A DNA stretch of 64,000 nucleotides from Isachenkonia alkalipeptolytica (GTDB taxonomy: Bacteria > Bacillota > Clostridia > Peptostreptococcales > T1SED10-28). Under the pieces are notes generated by a model. That model saw only the letters and a program-made list of their open reading frames with translations. It searched no databases and was not told the origin of the DNA. Location of the stretch: NCBI RefSeq assembly GCF_009910325.1, contig NZ_SUMG01000004.1, positions 124,001 to 188,000 on the forward strand. Reading direction: 5' to 3'. A program made the position numbers and the translations under genes. Below are positions 51,464 to 61,294 of the stretch, one piece after another (the first letter of the stretch is position 1; the number at the start of each line of letters is the position of its first letter).

Positions 51464-51496
51464 GGGAAAGCCGGGGGGAAGTCTCTGGCTTTTTAT
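51464..51496 (+). terminator. Terminator after the DUF896 gene
   Basis: AAAGCC (51467-51472) pairs with GGCTTT (51487-51492), then TTATT. Confidence 0.7.
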
Positions 51497-51634
51497 TATA
51501 TTGTTTTTTAATAAAAAGCGCCGGGAGCCAGCTAAATTTATTTAGTTCATTCTCGGGATGTGGATTAGGAGCACTGGAATAAAAGGGAAACCCCGTATTA
51601 TGTAATAATGTGTTAATATTTAAAAAATATACTT

Positions 51635-51663
51635 TTGATTTCATGAAATTAGGGTAATATAAT
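51635..51663 (+). promoter_or_regulatory. Promoter of the two-component operon
   Basis: TTGATT (51635-51640), 17 bases, TATAAT (51658-51663), 93 bases upstream of the kinase start. A hairpin GCGG..GGTC/GACC..CGC lies in the leader, at about 51671-51705. Confidence 0.75.
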
Positions 51664-51756
51664 AAAAGAGCGGTAGGTCCTTTTTTAAAGGGAAAGACCG
51701 TCGCAGCAGGATTTCCCTGTTCATGGATTTTATTAAGGAGAAGAAGAGGTGAATCT

Positions 51757-52932
51757 ATGGAAAAGGAGCCGGAAGAGGTTTCAAAAATTAATACCATTCT
51801 TTCCAAGGCGATCACAGCCGTGGAGGAAAGCAAAGAAGAAATTTTTGAAATTACGGAAAACCTTCGCAAGGAGTGCGATGAACTTCAACGGCAGGTAATT
51901 CGATTTAAAGAAGAGGCAAAAAATCTTGTGTTACAAGTGGAAAGCCTCGAAGAAAAGGAGCGTATAAGCCGGAAAACCCTGTTAAAGGTCAGTAAGAATT
52001 TCGAAACCTATGCCGAGGAAGATATAAAAAAGGCCTATGAACGGGCCAATGATTTGCGACTGCAGGTCCTGGTAAAGCGCCGGGAGGAAAAGGAAATTAT
52101 CACTAAAAGAAAGGATTTGGAACTTCGTCTGAAGGAGGCGGAGAAAAATTTGAAAAAAGCGGAGAGCCTGACTTCTAAAATCGGTATTGCCCTAGAGTTT
52201 TTAGGGGATAATTTTGACAGTGTGATTTCCAGTGCTGAGGGAATTGAAGAAAAACAGGCGATTGGAAAACGCATTATTCTCGCCCAGGAAGAAGAACGTA
52301 AGCGAATTGCCAGGGACATTCACGATGGACCGGCTCAGTCTTTATCCAATGTAATCATAAAGTCAGAGCTATGCGAGCGATTGCTTGACAAGGATTTGGT
52401 TGAGGCAAAAGAAGAGCTGAAAAGTCTAAAGGAAATTGTTCGGGAGAGCACAAAGGAAGTTCGACGAATCATTTACAATCTTCGGCCGATGTCTTTAGAC
52501 GATTTGGGATTTGTAGCTATGATAGAGAAGTACTTAGAGGTTTTTCAAGAGGAGTCGGGAATACAAGCGGAGTTTGTGGTTGATTCGAATCAAGGTATTG
52601 AAGATTCTGTACGAAACCTTTTCGTCTTTCGAATTACTCAGGAACTCTTAAACAATGTGCGAAAACATTCCGAAGCCACCTTTGTGGAAGTAAGCTTAGA
52701 CATCACTAAAAATTCCATCCATTTAAGGGTTCAAGACAACGGCAAAGGGTTCAACATGGAAGAAGAATTTGAAGACCCTCGGGGAATAAAAGAAAGTCCG
52801 AACACTCACATGAACGGATTGGGATTACAAAGTATTAAGGAAAGAGTAAAGCTATTAAACGGAAGAATCACCTTTGAAAGCAAGGAAGCTATGGGAACAA
52901 AGGTCCAATGCGTTATACCGAATGACGTTTAA
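51757..52932 (+). CDS. DegS-like cytosolic sensor histidine kinase
   Basis: 391 residues without transmembrane segment. A long N-terminal coiled coil (1-160) is followed by the HisKA_3 dimerisation motif RIARDIHDGPAQSLSNV with phosphorylated His189, YNLRPMSLDDLGF, and an HATPase domain with the N box TQELLNNVRKHSEA, DNGKGFN and GLGLQSIKERV. Like DegS, it senses in the cytosol. The partner regulator follows 15 bases later. GAGGTGA precedes the ATG. Confidence 0.93.
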   Translation: MEKEPEEVSKINTILSKAITAVEESKEEIFEITENLRKECDELQRQVIRFKEEAKNLVLQVESLEEKERISRKTLLKVSKNFETYAEEDIKKAYERANDLRLQVLVKRREEKEIITKRKDLELRLKEAEKNLKKAESLTSKIGIALEFLGDNFDSVISSAEGIEEKQAIGKRIILAQEEERKRIARDIHDGPAQSLSNVIIKSELCERLLDKDLVEAKEELKSLKEIVRESTKEVRRIIYNLRPMSLDDLGFVAMIEKYLEVFQEESGIQAEFVVDSNQGIEDSVRNLFVFRITQELLNNVRKHSEATFVEVSLDITKNSIHLRVQDNGKGFNMEEEFEDPRGIKESPNTHMNGLGLQSIKERVKLLNGRITFESKEAMGTKVQCVIPNDV

Positions 52933-52947
52933 GGATGGAGAAATATA

Positions 52948-53622
52948 ATGAGCGATAGGAAAGGATGTGGAAACATGATCAAAATACTACTTGTGGATGA
53001 TCATTTACTGGTACGTCAAGGGATTAAAAAAATTCTGGAATTAGAAGAGGATTTCCAGGTTGTGGGCGAAGCCGGAAACGGAGAAGAAGCCTTAGAGATA
53101 TTAAAGGAGATGAAACCGGACATTGTTTTGCTGGATATTAATATGCCCGGACTAAACGGTATCGAAACCTTACGACAAATTAAAGCCATGGAAGACCGGC
53201 AAAAAGTGATCATGCTAACTTTTCACGAGGAACGGGAATATCTGATTGAGACCATTAATCTTGGGGCGGAGGGTTACATTTTAAAAGATGCGGAAAGTGA
53301 CAGCTTAATCCGAGGCATCCGGGATGTAAACAAAGGGGGTTCCTACGTCCATCCGAGCATCGCCGGCGAACTGGTAAAAACTCATAAGAAAGATAAGCCG
53401 GAAGTAAATCAGGATTTAGAAGCTCTGAAAAAACTGACCCGAAGGGAAAAGGAAGTTCTGAAACTGATTTCCCAAGGAATGAACAATCGGGAAATCGCCA
53501 ACACCCTGTTCATCAGTGAAAAAACCGTAAAAAATCATGTGTCCAATATCTTCAAGAAAATCCATGTAAATGACCGGACCCAGGCAGCCATATTTGCCTT
53601 GAAAAATCAACGGGATCAATAA
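52948..53622 (+). CDS. LuxR/NarL-type response regulator, DegU-like
   Basis: 224 residues: receiver domain with LLVDDH acid pocket, phosphorylated Asp63 in VLLDINMPG, the conserved Thr in VIMLTFHEE and LKDAESD; then the GerE helix-turn-helix LTRREKEVLKLISQGMNNREIANTLFISEKTVKNHVSNIFKKI. It should be phosphorylated by the DegS-like kinase and activate transcription. ATG 52975 is an alternative start with its own GGATG-type site. Targets are unknown. Confidence 0.93.
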   Translation: MSDRKGCGNMIKILLVDDHLLVRQGIKKILELEEDFQVVGEAGNGEEALEILKEMKPDIVLLDINMPGLNGIETLRQIKAMEDRQKVIMLTFHEEREYLIETINLGAEGYILKDAESDSLIRGIRDVNKGGSYVHPSIAGELVKTHKKDKPEVNQDLEALKKLTRREKEVLKLISQGMNNREIANTLFISEKTVKNHVSNIFKKIHVNDRTQAAIFALKNQRDQ

Positions 53623-53642
53623 CCGATCCAAAGGGAGGACTT

Positions 53643-55037
53643 ATGAAAAAAGACTTATTCTTCAAGCAGGAAAGTTTATGGAAGGCTTTAGACGATGAAA
53701 AACTTAAAGAAGCACAGGATTTCGGAGAGTCCTACAAAAGTTTTATTGACGCCAGTAAAACCGAACGAAAATGTGTAAAAGAGATCATCCGACAGGCAAA
53801 GTCCCGGGGCTTTGTTTCCTTTGAGGAAACCCTAAAGGATAAAAAGGCTTTGCTTCCCGGGGATAAGGTATACTTTATGAATAAAGAGAAAGCGGTTATC
53901 TTAGCAGTCATCGGAAAAGAAGCCATGGAATCCGGAGTGAATATTATCGGCACCCATGTGGACAGTCCGAGACTGGACTTGAAACCCTTTCCCTTTTACG
54001 AGGACAAGGAATTGGTCTTGGCCAAAACTCATTATTACGGCGGTGTAAAAAAATACCAATGGGTTACCATGCCCTTAGCAATGCACGGGGTAATCACAAA
54101 GGAAAACGGTGAACTTTTGGAAATCACAATCGGTGAGGACCCTTCGGATCCTATTTTGATGATTTCTGACCTGTTGCCTCATTTATCCAAGGATCAGATG
54201 AATAAAAAAATGTCTGAAGGCATAACCGGTGAAGGGTTAAATGTTCTTTTGGGTAATCAGGCCAGCAAAGAAGGGGAAGAAAAAGAAGCGGTGAAGGCAC
54301 ACTTGCTACAACTGCTAAAAGAGCAATACGATATCACGGAGGAGGACTTTGCCTTTGCAGAGATCCAGCTGGTTCCTGCGGGAAAAGCCAGGGATGTTGG
54401 ACTGGATCAAAGCATGATTGCCGCCTATGGTCATGATGATCGGGTCTGTGCCTTTGGGGAACTTAAGGCGATTGTGGATCTTGACACTCCGAGAAAAACT
54501 GCCATGGCTGTATTTGTGGATAAAGAAGAGGTTGGAAGCATAAGCAATGTGGGGATGGAATCGAAGTTTTTTGAAAACAGTCTGGATGAAATGTTAGCCC
54601 TTCAAGAAGGTAGCACCAGACTTAGTGTTCGCCGAGCCTTGAATAACTCCAAAGCTTTGTCCGGGGATGTAATGTCCGCCTTTGATCCGAATTTCCCGGA
54701 GGTGTTGGATCCGAAAAACTCCTGTTACATGGGAAGAGGGGTGAATATCAGTAAGTACACCGGTTCTCGAGGAAAAGGAGGCTGCAATGATGCCAACCAT
54801 GAATTCTTAGCACAACTTCGAAGTACCTTCAACAACCATGATATTCATTGGCAGATGGGGGAGCTTGGGAAAGTGGATCAAGGAGGAGGCGGAACCATTG
54901 CCTACATTATCGGGAATTATAATACAGAGGTAGTAGACTGTGGCGTTCCCGTACTTAGTATGCATGCTCCCATGGAGATCATCAGTAAAGTGGATTTATA
55001 CATGACCTATCTTGCTTATCGAGGGTTTTATTTATAA
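53643..55037 (+). CDS. M18 family aspartyl aminopeptidase
   Basis: 464 residues. Zinc-binding regions of M18: IIGTHVDSPRLDLKP, VFVDKEEVGSISN, SAFDPNFPEV and VLSMHAPMEIISKVD. It removes N-terminal (acidic or neutral) residues from peptides in the cytosol. AAAGGGAGGAC precedes the ATG. It follows the response regulator by 20 bases and ends at a clear terminator. Confidence 0.92.
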   Translation: MKKDLFFKQESLWKALDDEKLKEAQDFGESYKSFIDASKTERKCVKEIIRQAKSRGFVSFEETLKDKKALLPGDKVYFMNKEKAVILAVIGKEAMESGVNIIGTHVDSPRLDLKPFPFYEDKELVLAKTHYYGGVKKYQWVTMPLAMHGVITKENGELLEITIGEDPSDPILMISDLLPHLSKDQMNKKMSEGITGEGLNVLLGNQASKEGEEKEAVKAHLLQLLKEQYDITEEDFAFAEIQLVPAGKARDVGLDQSMIAAYGHDDRVCAFGELKAIVDLDTPRKTAMAVFVDKEEVGSISNVGMESKFFENSLDEMLALQEGSTRLSVRRALNNSKALSGDVMSAFDPNFPEVLDPKNSCYMGRGVNISKYTGSRGKGGCNDANHEFLAQLRSTFNNHDIHWQMGELGKVDQGGGGTIAYIIGNYNTEVVDCGVPVLSMHAPMEIISKVDLYMTYLAYRGFYL

Positions 55038-55058
55038 TTCGGTAAGAATTAAACATAT

Positions 55059-55100
55059 AAAAAGGCCGGGATCCCCAGAGGGGAGGTTCCCGGCCTTTTT
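55059..55100. terminator. Bidirectional terminator between M18 and CDF genes
   Basis: AAAAAGGCCGGGA pairs with TCCCGGCCTTTTT; an inner TCCCC/GGGGA stem strengthens it. Confidence 0.9.
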
Positions 55101-55124
55101 ATGGAAATCAAAATAGTCAAAGGA

Positions 55125-56000
55125 TTATTCGTAATGGGGGTTTACATGAATCAAAACATCCTTGACTTCCTCATTATGGGAAAGAATATTCTGCTTGGTT
55201 CGGGCAGAGATGGCATGTCCCTGTTCTACGGAAATATGGGGAGATACATTGATCTTCATATCCACTAAAAGCATGGAACCATAACGGCGTACCTTTACTT
55301 CGGAAACAGCCAGCACTCCTTCATCGGTCTTAGCCGCTTCGGTAATATTATTTAATACTTCCGGAGGAGGAGCAGAGTCCATCAAATCATGAATAGCGTC
55401 GATATAAATCGAAATGGCGGTTTTTAGTATCAACATAGCCACAACGATTCCGGCTAAAGGATCCATAAAAGGAAATCCCAAAACCGCTCCCGTAATTCCA
55501 ATCAGCGCTGCAATGGAAGAAATGGCATCGGAACGTTGATGCCAAGCATCGGCAATCAACGCAGCGTTTCGATACTTGCGGCCTACACGGATGGTATACT
55601 GGTAGAGTCCTTCTTTGATTCCGATGGATATCAGGGCCACAACAATAGCTGAAACACCGGGGATGCCGATTTCATCAGCCAGCAGTATTTGAAAAGCTTC
55701 ATATCCGATGAATACTGCGGTGATCATTAAAATAATTGCAATGATTTTCGAGACAATGGATTCTGCCTTATGATGGCCGTAGGGATGGGACTGGTCCGGA
55801 GGTAAATGGGCTATTTTCACTCCTTTAATAACAATAAGGGTTCCGATGAAATCCGAGGCAGAGTGTACCGCATCCGCCATTAAGGCTGCACTGCCGGCGA
55901 TGTATCCGATGAATCCTTTTAGAAAGGTTAGTAAAATATTTCCCATTAAACCTAAGTAAGAGGCTTTTCGGGAGGCTTTATAACGAACTTCTTCTCGCAA
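55125..56000 (-). CDS. Cation diffusion facilitator (CDF) family metal exporter
   Basis: 291 residues, six helices plus a C-terminal cytosolic domain. The metal-site patterns ADAVHSASDFIGT and ADAWHQRSDAISS (HxxxD-type) are in the second and fifth helices, and HPYGHHKAES lies between. The C-terminal domain (KVRRYGSMLLVDMKINV, INVNP-like end) dimerises. It exports zinc, iron or manganese with proton exchange. The start is TTG 56000 after GAGGTGA. Confidence 0.92.
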   Translation of the reverse strand: MREEVRYKASRKASYLGLMGNILLTFLKGFIGYIAGSAALMADAVHSASDFIGTLIVIKGVKIAHLPPDQSHPYGHHKAESIVSKIIAIILMITAVFIGYEAFQILLADEIGIPGVSAIVVALISIGIKEGLYQYTIRVGRKYRNAALIADAWHQRSDAISSIAALIGITGAVLGFPFMDPLAGIVVAMLILKTAISIYIDAIHDLMDSAPPPEVLNNITEAAKTDEGVLAVSEVKVRRYGSMLLVDMKINVSPHISVEQGHAISARTKQNILSHNEEVKDVLIHVNPHYE

Positions 56001-56169
56001 AACGTCACCTCATTTTCCGATAGCTTGGATTTTAAAATATCTTGCATCACAAAGTTTAAGCAAACTAATTAAGTTGTATATTGTGTTTTAATAGCAGGAT
56101 GTAATGAAAGCCACAAGCTTCAAATGTATATTATATAACCGGGATTTTCCCTTTAAAACAGGAATAATG
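56001..56169. other. Short AT-rich spacer with no gene
   Basis: Between the CDF start and the tRNA-Leu terminator; nothing supportable is seen. Likely holds the CDF promoter. Confidence 0.4.
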
Positions 56170-56202
56170 AAAAAAAACCTCTAGTTAAGTTCTAGGAGGT
56201 TG
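56170..56202 (-). terminator. Terminator of tRNA-Leu(CAA)
   Basis: Read on the minus strand: AACCTCCTAG pairs with CTAGAGGTT (one bulge), then eight T. Confidence 0.75.
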
Positions 56203-56229
56203 TAAAACAAAAAAACTATAGATATTTTA

Positions 56230-56316
56230 TGGTGCCGCGGAAGGGACTTGAACCCTTACGATGATAACATCGGCAGATTTTGAGTCTGCTGCGTCTGCCT
56301 ATTCCGCCACCGCGGC
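56230..56316 (-). tRNA. tRNA-Leu, anticodon CAA
   Basis: On the minus strand: acceptor GCCGCGG/CCGCGGC, encoded CCA, TTCAAGT loop, class II variable arm, anticodon stem GCAGA/TCTGC with loop CTCAAAA, anticodon CAA reading UUG. It has its own promoter and terminator. Confidence 0.95.
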
Positions 56317-56330
56317 TGAAATCTAAAAAA

Positions 56331-56359
56331 ATGATAACATGATCCCGGGGCAATGTCAA
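56331..56359 (-). promoter_or_regulatory. Promoter of tRNA-Leu(CAA)
   Basis: Minus strand: TTGACA, 17 bases, TATCAT, 15 bases before the tRNA 5' end. Confidence 0.8.
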
Positions 56360-56474
56360 ATAAATTCTCATTTCTACGGAGGGGAAATTTGTGATAATAT
56401 AGATCAGAGAGCACGGGAACAAATTCAATCAAAATGAAGTCTAAATAGTATAGATCTTCGGAAAGGAGTTGCCA

Positions 56475-57053
56475 TTGAACATTGAAGAGGCCAGACTTAT
56501 CAAACAGTCCCAGCAAGGAGATATGAATAGTTTTGAAAAATTGATCCTCCGCTATCAGGATCAGGCCTATCGAACGGCCTATGGAATGCTTGGAAATGCC
56601 GAAGATGCTAAGGATGCAACCCAAGAATCCTTTATTAAGATGTACAAATCCCTGAATAAATTTAAACTCCAAAGCAGCTTTTCCACTTGGATGTATCGAA
56701 TTGTGCACAACACCTGTCTGGATATACTACGAAAAAGGAAAAGACGGGAGGAAGTCCCTATGGAGACGAAAAACAGTTCCGAAAGTGAAGGGTATGAAAT
56801 CCCCTTGAAAGATACAGGGGATGGTCCGGAGGAACTACTGGAGTATCAATTTGTCAAGGGGGAAGTGGAAAAAGGAATCTTGGAACTTCCCGTAGAGTAT
56901 CAGGGAGTTATTGTTTTACGGGATATTGAAGGGCTGTCCTACGAAAAAATTGCAGAAGTACTGGATATTTCCCAGGGAACCGTAAAGTCCCGATTAAATA
57001 GAGGAAGAAAGCAATTACGAAATAATTTAAGCGACCTTCTACAGAACGACTAG
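56475..57053 (+). CDS. ECF-type RNA polymerase sigma factor
   Basis: 192 residues from TTG 56475 (GAAAGGAG upstream; TTG 56469 abuts it). Sigma region 2 is AYRTAYGMLGNAEDAKDATQESFIKMY and STWMYRIVHNTCLDILRKRKR; region 4 is EGLSYEKIAEVLDISQGTVKSRLNRGRKQL. It resembles SigW/RpoE ECFs. An anti-sigma gene follows 15 bases later, as usual. No clear ECF autopromoter is visible upstream. Confidence 0.93.
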   Translation: MNIEEARLIKQSQQGDMNSFEKLILRYQDQAYRTAYGMLGNAEDAKDATQESFIKMYKSLNKFKLQSSFSTWMYRIVHNTCLDILRKRKRREEVPMETKNSSESEGYEIPLKDTGDGPEELLEYQFVKGEVEKGILELPVEYQGVIVLRDIEGLSYEKIAEVLDISQGTVKSRLNRGRKQLRNNLSDLLQND

Positions 57054-57068
57054 AAAGGAGGAGGAACC

Positions 57069-57755
57069 ATGAACTGTAAAGAATTCGAAAACAGTATATC
57101 CTTATATATTGATGAAAAATTAAATGATGATGAAAAAACCGCCTTTCTAGCTCATAAAGACCATTGCAGCCACTGTGACAGAGCCCTGGAAAACACTGAG
57201 AAAATGGTGGGTAGTCTTCAGGAATTAAAAGACTTGAAGGCACCGGAAGGCCTGAGCAAAAGTATCATGGCTACCTTGGAGCAGGAAGAGGAGAACAACC
57301 CGCGGGAGGACGTTGATCAATACTTGGAGGAAAGTTCAGGAAGAAATCATAAGAAATGGTTTATAAAACAGTTGCCCTGGATGAAAAAAATTTCTTTGGC
57401 CGCAGTAATGGTATTGATAATTACCTCTGCAGTAATTCTTACGACAGACCGGTTTCCGGCTCCGAGAGAGGATGAGATGACAGTGATGGAAAGTGCTGAC
57501 GACGACGCAGGGATTACCTCGATGGACGAGGAAGAAAGTATTTCTCCAGAGGAGGCAGCTCCTGAGGAAGCGGTGGAGGAAGAACCCCCGGCGGCAATGG
57601 AGGAAACGGTAGAACCGGAAGAAAGAGATGGGGATACTTCCGAAACCTTTGGAAGGGACACCTTTGGGATGGAATACGGGAAATGGATCGTGATATTACT
57701 GGGAATCGGGGTAATAAGCGTAATAGGGGTTCTTCGAAAGGATCGAAAAAAGTGA
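57069..57755 (+). CDS. Zinc-finger anti-sigma factor, membrane-bound
   Basis: 228 residues. An N-terminal ZAS domain has His29-x3-Cys33-x2-Cys36 for zinc. A helix at about 110-126 crosses the membrane; a very acidic external part (about 130-195) and a second helix near the C-terminus (about 205-221) follow. It should hold the ECF sigma factor and release it on stress. AAAGGAGGAGG precedes the ATG. Confidence 0.9.
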   Translation: MNCKEFENSISLYIDEKLNDDEKTAFLAHKDHCSHCDRALENTEKMVGSLQELKDLKAPEGLSKSIMATLEQEEENNPREDVDQYLEESSGRNHKKWFIKQLPWMKKISLAAVMVLIITSAVILTTDRFPAPREDEMTVMESADDDAGITSMDEEESISPEEAAPEEAVEEEPPAAMEETVEPEERDGDTSETFGRDTFGMEYGKWIVILLGIGVISVIGVLRKDRKK

Positions 57756-57835
57756 TCTATAGAATTGAATTTCAAGAAATCGACCAAGGGATTATGAGAG
57801 ATAAAATATAATAGACGAGAGAGAGGCGAGGAGAT

Positions 57836-60598
57836 TTGAGCAAGGATACAAACCAGAGTCCGGTGGACAATGAAAATAAAAAAATGATCATCATTGATGG
57901 AAACAGTCTGTTAAATCGAGCGTTCTATGCACTGCCCCCTTTAAAAACCAAGGATGGTAGACACACCAATGCCATTTACGGTTTTTTAACCATGACTTTT
58001 CGGATGTTGGAAGAACACGATCCAAGCTACTTGGCGGTTGCCTTTGACCTGAAAAAACCCACATTCCGTCATAAGGAGTATAAGGATTATAAGGCGGGGC
58101 GAAAAAAAATGCCGCCGGAGTTACGACAGCAAATTGAACCCTTAAAAGACATTTTGGATGCACTGAATGTGTACCGCATAGAAATTGAAGGCTTTGAAGC
58201 TGACGATATCATCGGTACCGTGGTAACCCAGGGAGAGGAACAGGGGATTGAAACCTTAGTGGTTACCGGGGATAAGGATGCTCTGCAACTGGCATCACAG
58301 ACAACGAAAATTGTCTTTACCAAACGGGGAATATCCAACATAGAAATTTACGACGCCGACAAAGTAAAGGAGGAAACCGGGGTTAGTCCCAAAACCTTTA
58401 TAGATTTGAAGGGGCTTATGGGGGACAGTTCCGATAATATCCCGGGGATCCCCGGGGTAGGAGAAAAAACCGCTCTAAAACTGCTACAGGAATTCGGATC
58501 CGTGGAGAACCTCATCGCGAATATGGATCAAATATCCGGGGAGAAACTGCGGGAAAAAGTGGAAAAAAACCAGGAAAAAGCGGTGCTCAGTAAGCGCCTG
58601 GCTACCATCGTTCGAACCATGCCGATGGATATTGACTTTTCTAAGCTGAAAAGAAGAAAAATTCATCGGGAAGAGGCAGTAGCAGCCTTTAAGGACTACG
58701 AGTTTCACAGTTTGATGAAAAAAATCCGTGAAGATGAGGACTCTGCCGGGGAAGAGGACGGGATCAAGGCCTTGAAAGAAGTCTCGAATACCTCCCGGGA
58801 CCTCTGGGTTCTTCAGGTGAAGGAGGACAAGAATTTTAAGCAGTTACAAAAGGGGATCAATGAGTACTTGAAAACCTCGAAGGAGTTGGGGATTTTCTCC
58901 TTTACAAAGGGAGAAGCTTTAACCAAGGATGACATTTTAGCCCTGAGCATGGTAACTAAGGAGAACAAACTATATGTTATAGATTTGCAGGCCTTGGATT
59001 CAGAGCTGAAAGAAGCTTTCTGGCAATGGTTTAGGGATCTTACAAACAAGGAGGATGTAGGGTTTGTCGCTCACAATATGAAAAAGGAAATCCTTCATTT
59101 GAAGAATCATAGCATTAACCTAAACTATGTGGTCTTTGACACAATGATTGCCGAATACTTAATAAATCCCAACAAATCCGGATATGATCTGGAAGATCTG
59201 GTTTTGGAATACACGGGGGCCAATATTAAAAGCAAAGAAACCTTTTTAGGTAAGGGCAAAAAACAAGTTTCTTTTACAGACTTAGAGGAATCGGAGTTTG
59301 TCTCCTATTTAACCGACCGAGTGCAGTATCTGTTTTCACTTAAGGAATTAATGGAAGAAAAAATAGAGGAATATGACCTTAAGGAGCTTCAGGAAACGGT
59401 GGAAGTGCCGTTGATTGAAGTGCTGGCAGGTATGGAATATCAAGGGATCCTGGCGGATCGGGAACTGCTGTTGGAACTGCAGGAGAAGTATGAAGAAAAG
59501 ATAGACAAGTTAACAAAAACCATTTATAATTTAGCAGGGGAGTCTTTTAACATCAACTCTCCCAAACAACTGGGAAATATTTTGTTTGATAAGCTGGACC
59601 TGCCCCCGATCAAAAAGACGAAAACCGGCTATTCCACCAATGTGGAAGTGTTGGAAAAACTTAAGGATAAACATGAAATTATTGAGAAAATTTTAGAATA
59701 CCGTCAGATCACGAAGCTGAAAAACACCTATATCGACGGATTATTAAAAATCATTAATCCCAGTACAAAGCGGATCCATTCCCACTTTATGCAAACCGTG
59801 GCCTCCACAGGAAGGATTTCCAGTACAGAGCCAAACCTTCAAAACATCCCCATCCGTTTGGAAATGGGAAGACAACTTCGGAAAGTTTTTGTGGCCAAGG
59901 AGGGCGCTTCCTTTATTGCTGCGGACTACTCTCAAATCGAACTTCGGGTACTGGCCCATATGTCCGGGGATGAAAACCTGATTAACGCCTTTTTGCGGGA
60001 CGAGGATATCCATACCCGTACGGCGGCGGAAATCTTCGATGTGGATTTTAATGAAGTCACCTCTCAGATGCGAAGCAACGCTAAGGCGGTAAATTTCGGA
60101 ATTGTCTACGGGATCAGTGATTACGGCTTGTCGGAAAACCTGGGAATCTCCAGAAAAAAAGCGCAGAAGTATATTGATAATTATTTTAAGAAATACCCTA
60201 AGGTAAAAAGCTATATGGACAGTACGGTGGCCTTTGCAAAGGAAAAGGGTTATGTTACCACTTTACTGAATCGCCGCCGGTACTTGCCGGATATTCACGC
60301 AAGGAATTTTAATCTTCGCTCCTTTGCGGAACGTACAGCCATGAATACACCGATACAGGGGAGCGCCGCAGATATTATTAAAATTGCAATGATACAGGTA
60401 TACAAAAAGCTGGAAGAACAGAACATGGAAGCGAACCTGCTGCTTCAGGTTCATGATGAGCTGATTGTTGAAGCACCAGAAAAGGAAGTCGATCAGGTAA
60501 AAGAGATCATACGCAGTTCCATGGAAGAAGCCATGGAATTAAAAGTGCATTTAAAGATCGATATGTCCCAAGGGAAAAGCTGGTACGACCTAAAATAG
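57836..60598 (+). CDS. polA: DNA polymerase I
   Basis: 920 residues from TTG 57836. 5'-3' exonuclease (1-300; IIIDGNSLLNRAF, SDNIPGIPGVGEKTA), a 3'-5' exonuclease-like domain (about 300-480) without the DxE-type catalytic residues, and a polymerase domain with FIAADYSQIELRVLAHMSGD, NAKAVNFGIVYGISDYGLS and LQVHDELIVEAP. This fits the Bacillus and Thermus type, where proofreading is lost. It fills gaps and removes RNA primers. coaE follows after 15 bases. Confidence 0.97.
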   Translation: MSKDTNQSPVDNENKKMIIIDGNSLLNRAFYALPPLKTKDGRHTNAIYGFLTMTFRMLEEHDPSYLAVAFDLKKPTFRHKEYKDYKAGRKKMPPELRQQIEPLKDILDALNVYRIEIEGFEADDIIGTVVTQGEEQGIETLVVTGDKDALQLASQTTKIVFTKRGISNIEIYDADKVKEETGVSPKTFIDLKGLMGDSSDNIPGIPGVGEKTALKLLQEFGSVENLIANMDQISGEKLREKVEKNQEKAVLSKRLATIVRTMPMDIDFSKLKRRKIHREEAVAAFKDYEFHSLMKKIREDEDSAGEEDGIKALKEVSNTSRDLWVLQVKEDKNFKQLQKGINEYLKTSKELGIFSFTKGEALTKDDILALSMVTKENKLYVIDLQALDSELKEAFWQWFRDLTNKEDVGFVAHNMKKEILHLKNHSINLNYVVFDTMIAEYLINPNKSGYDLEDLVLEYTGANIKSKETFLGKGKKQVSFTDLEESEFVSYLTDRVQYLFSLKELMEEKIEEYDLKELQETVEVPLIEVLAGMEYQGILADRELLLELQEKYEEKIDKLTKTIYNLAGESFNINSPKQLGNILFDKLDLPPIKKTKTGYSTNVEVLEKLKDKHEIIEKILEYRQITKLKNTYIDGLLKIINPSTKRIHSHFMQTVASTGRISSTEPNLQNIPIRLEMGRQLRKVFVAKEGASFIAADYSQIELRVLAHMSGDENLINAFLRDEDIHTRTAAEIFDVDFNEVTSQMRSNAKAVNFGIVYGISDYGLSENLGISRKKAQKYIDNYFKKYPKVKSYMDSTVAFAKEKGYVTTLLNRRRYLPDIHARNFNLRSFAERTAMNTPIQGSAADIIKIAMIQVYKKLEEQNMEANLLLQVHDELIVEAPEKEVDQVKEIIRSSMEEAMELKVHLKIDMSQGKSWYDLK

Positions 60599-60613
60599 AA
60601 AACAGGTGATGAA

Positions 60614-61225
60614 ATGTTCAAAACCATAGGATTAACCGGCAGTATTGCCACGGGGAAAAGCACGGCATCTAAATTTCTTCAGGAACTGGGTTGTACCGTT
60701 ATTGACGGGGATGTGATTGCCCGGGAAGTGGTGGAGGATCGCCGGGTACTGAAAACAATTGAAGAGGCCTTCGGAAATGAGGTTCTGGACGGGGAGGGGA
60801 AACTTCGTCGGAAAAAACTGGGAGAACAGGTTTTTAATAATGAGGATGCTCTAAAAAAGCTCAATGAAATAACCCATCCCGCCATTCGAAGTCGGATCAA
60901 GGACCGTCTGAAAGCCTTAAGAACTGTAGCGGGAGAAAACAAAAATCTCCACTGTGTAGCTATTGATGGGGCACTGTTGATTGAAATGAACCTTCACCGA
61001 TGGGTGGATGAGGTATGGGTGGTTGCTCTTCCGGAAAAAGAGCAGATAGCACGCTTAATGGCCAGAGACGGAATAAGCGAATCCGATGCGAGAAAAAGAA
61101 TCGAGGCACAAATGTCCACGGAGGAAAAAATCAAGTATGCGGATGTGGTTTTGGATAACACCGGAGATCCGAAGTACTTACAAGTGCAGATTAAAAATGA
61201 AATGGATCGACTGAAGCATCAATAA
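60614..61225 (+). CDS. coaE: Dephospho-CoA kinase
   Basis: 203 residues with P-loop GLTGSIATGKSTASKF, IDGDVIAREVV and the lid VVALPEKEQIARLMARDGISESDA. It makes CoA from dephospho-CoA in the last step of CoA synthesis. polA-coaE is a common pairing. ACAGGTGATGAA gives a moderate ribosome site. Confidence 0.95.
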   Translation: MFKTIGLTGSIATGKSTASKFLQELGCTVIDGDVIAREVVEDRRVLKTIEEAFGNEVLDGEGKLRRKKLGEQVFNNEDALKKLNEITHPAIRSRIKDRLKALRTVAGENKNLHCVAIDGALLIEMNLHRWVDEVWVVALPEKEQIARLMARDGISESDARKRIEAQMSTEEKIKYADVVLDNTGDPKYLQVQIKNEMDRLKHQ

Positions 61226-61294
61226 AAGAATATAAACGGAATTCCGATCTATCAGAACATAGAAAATTGGGGTAAAGAATAAGGGGGAGAAGAA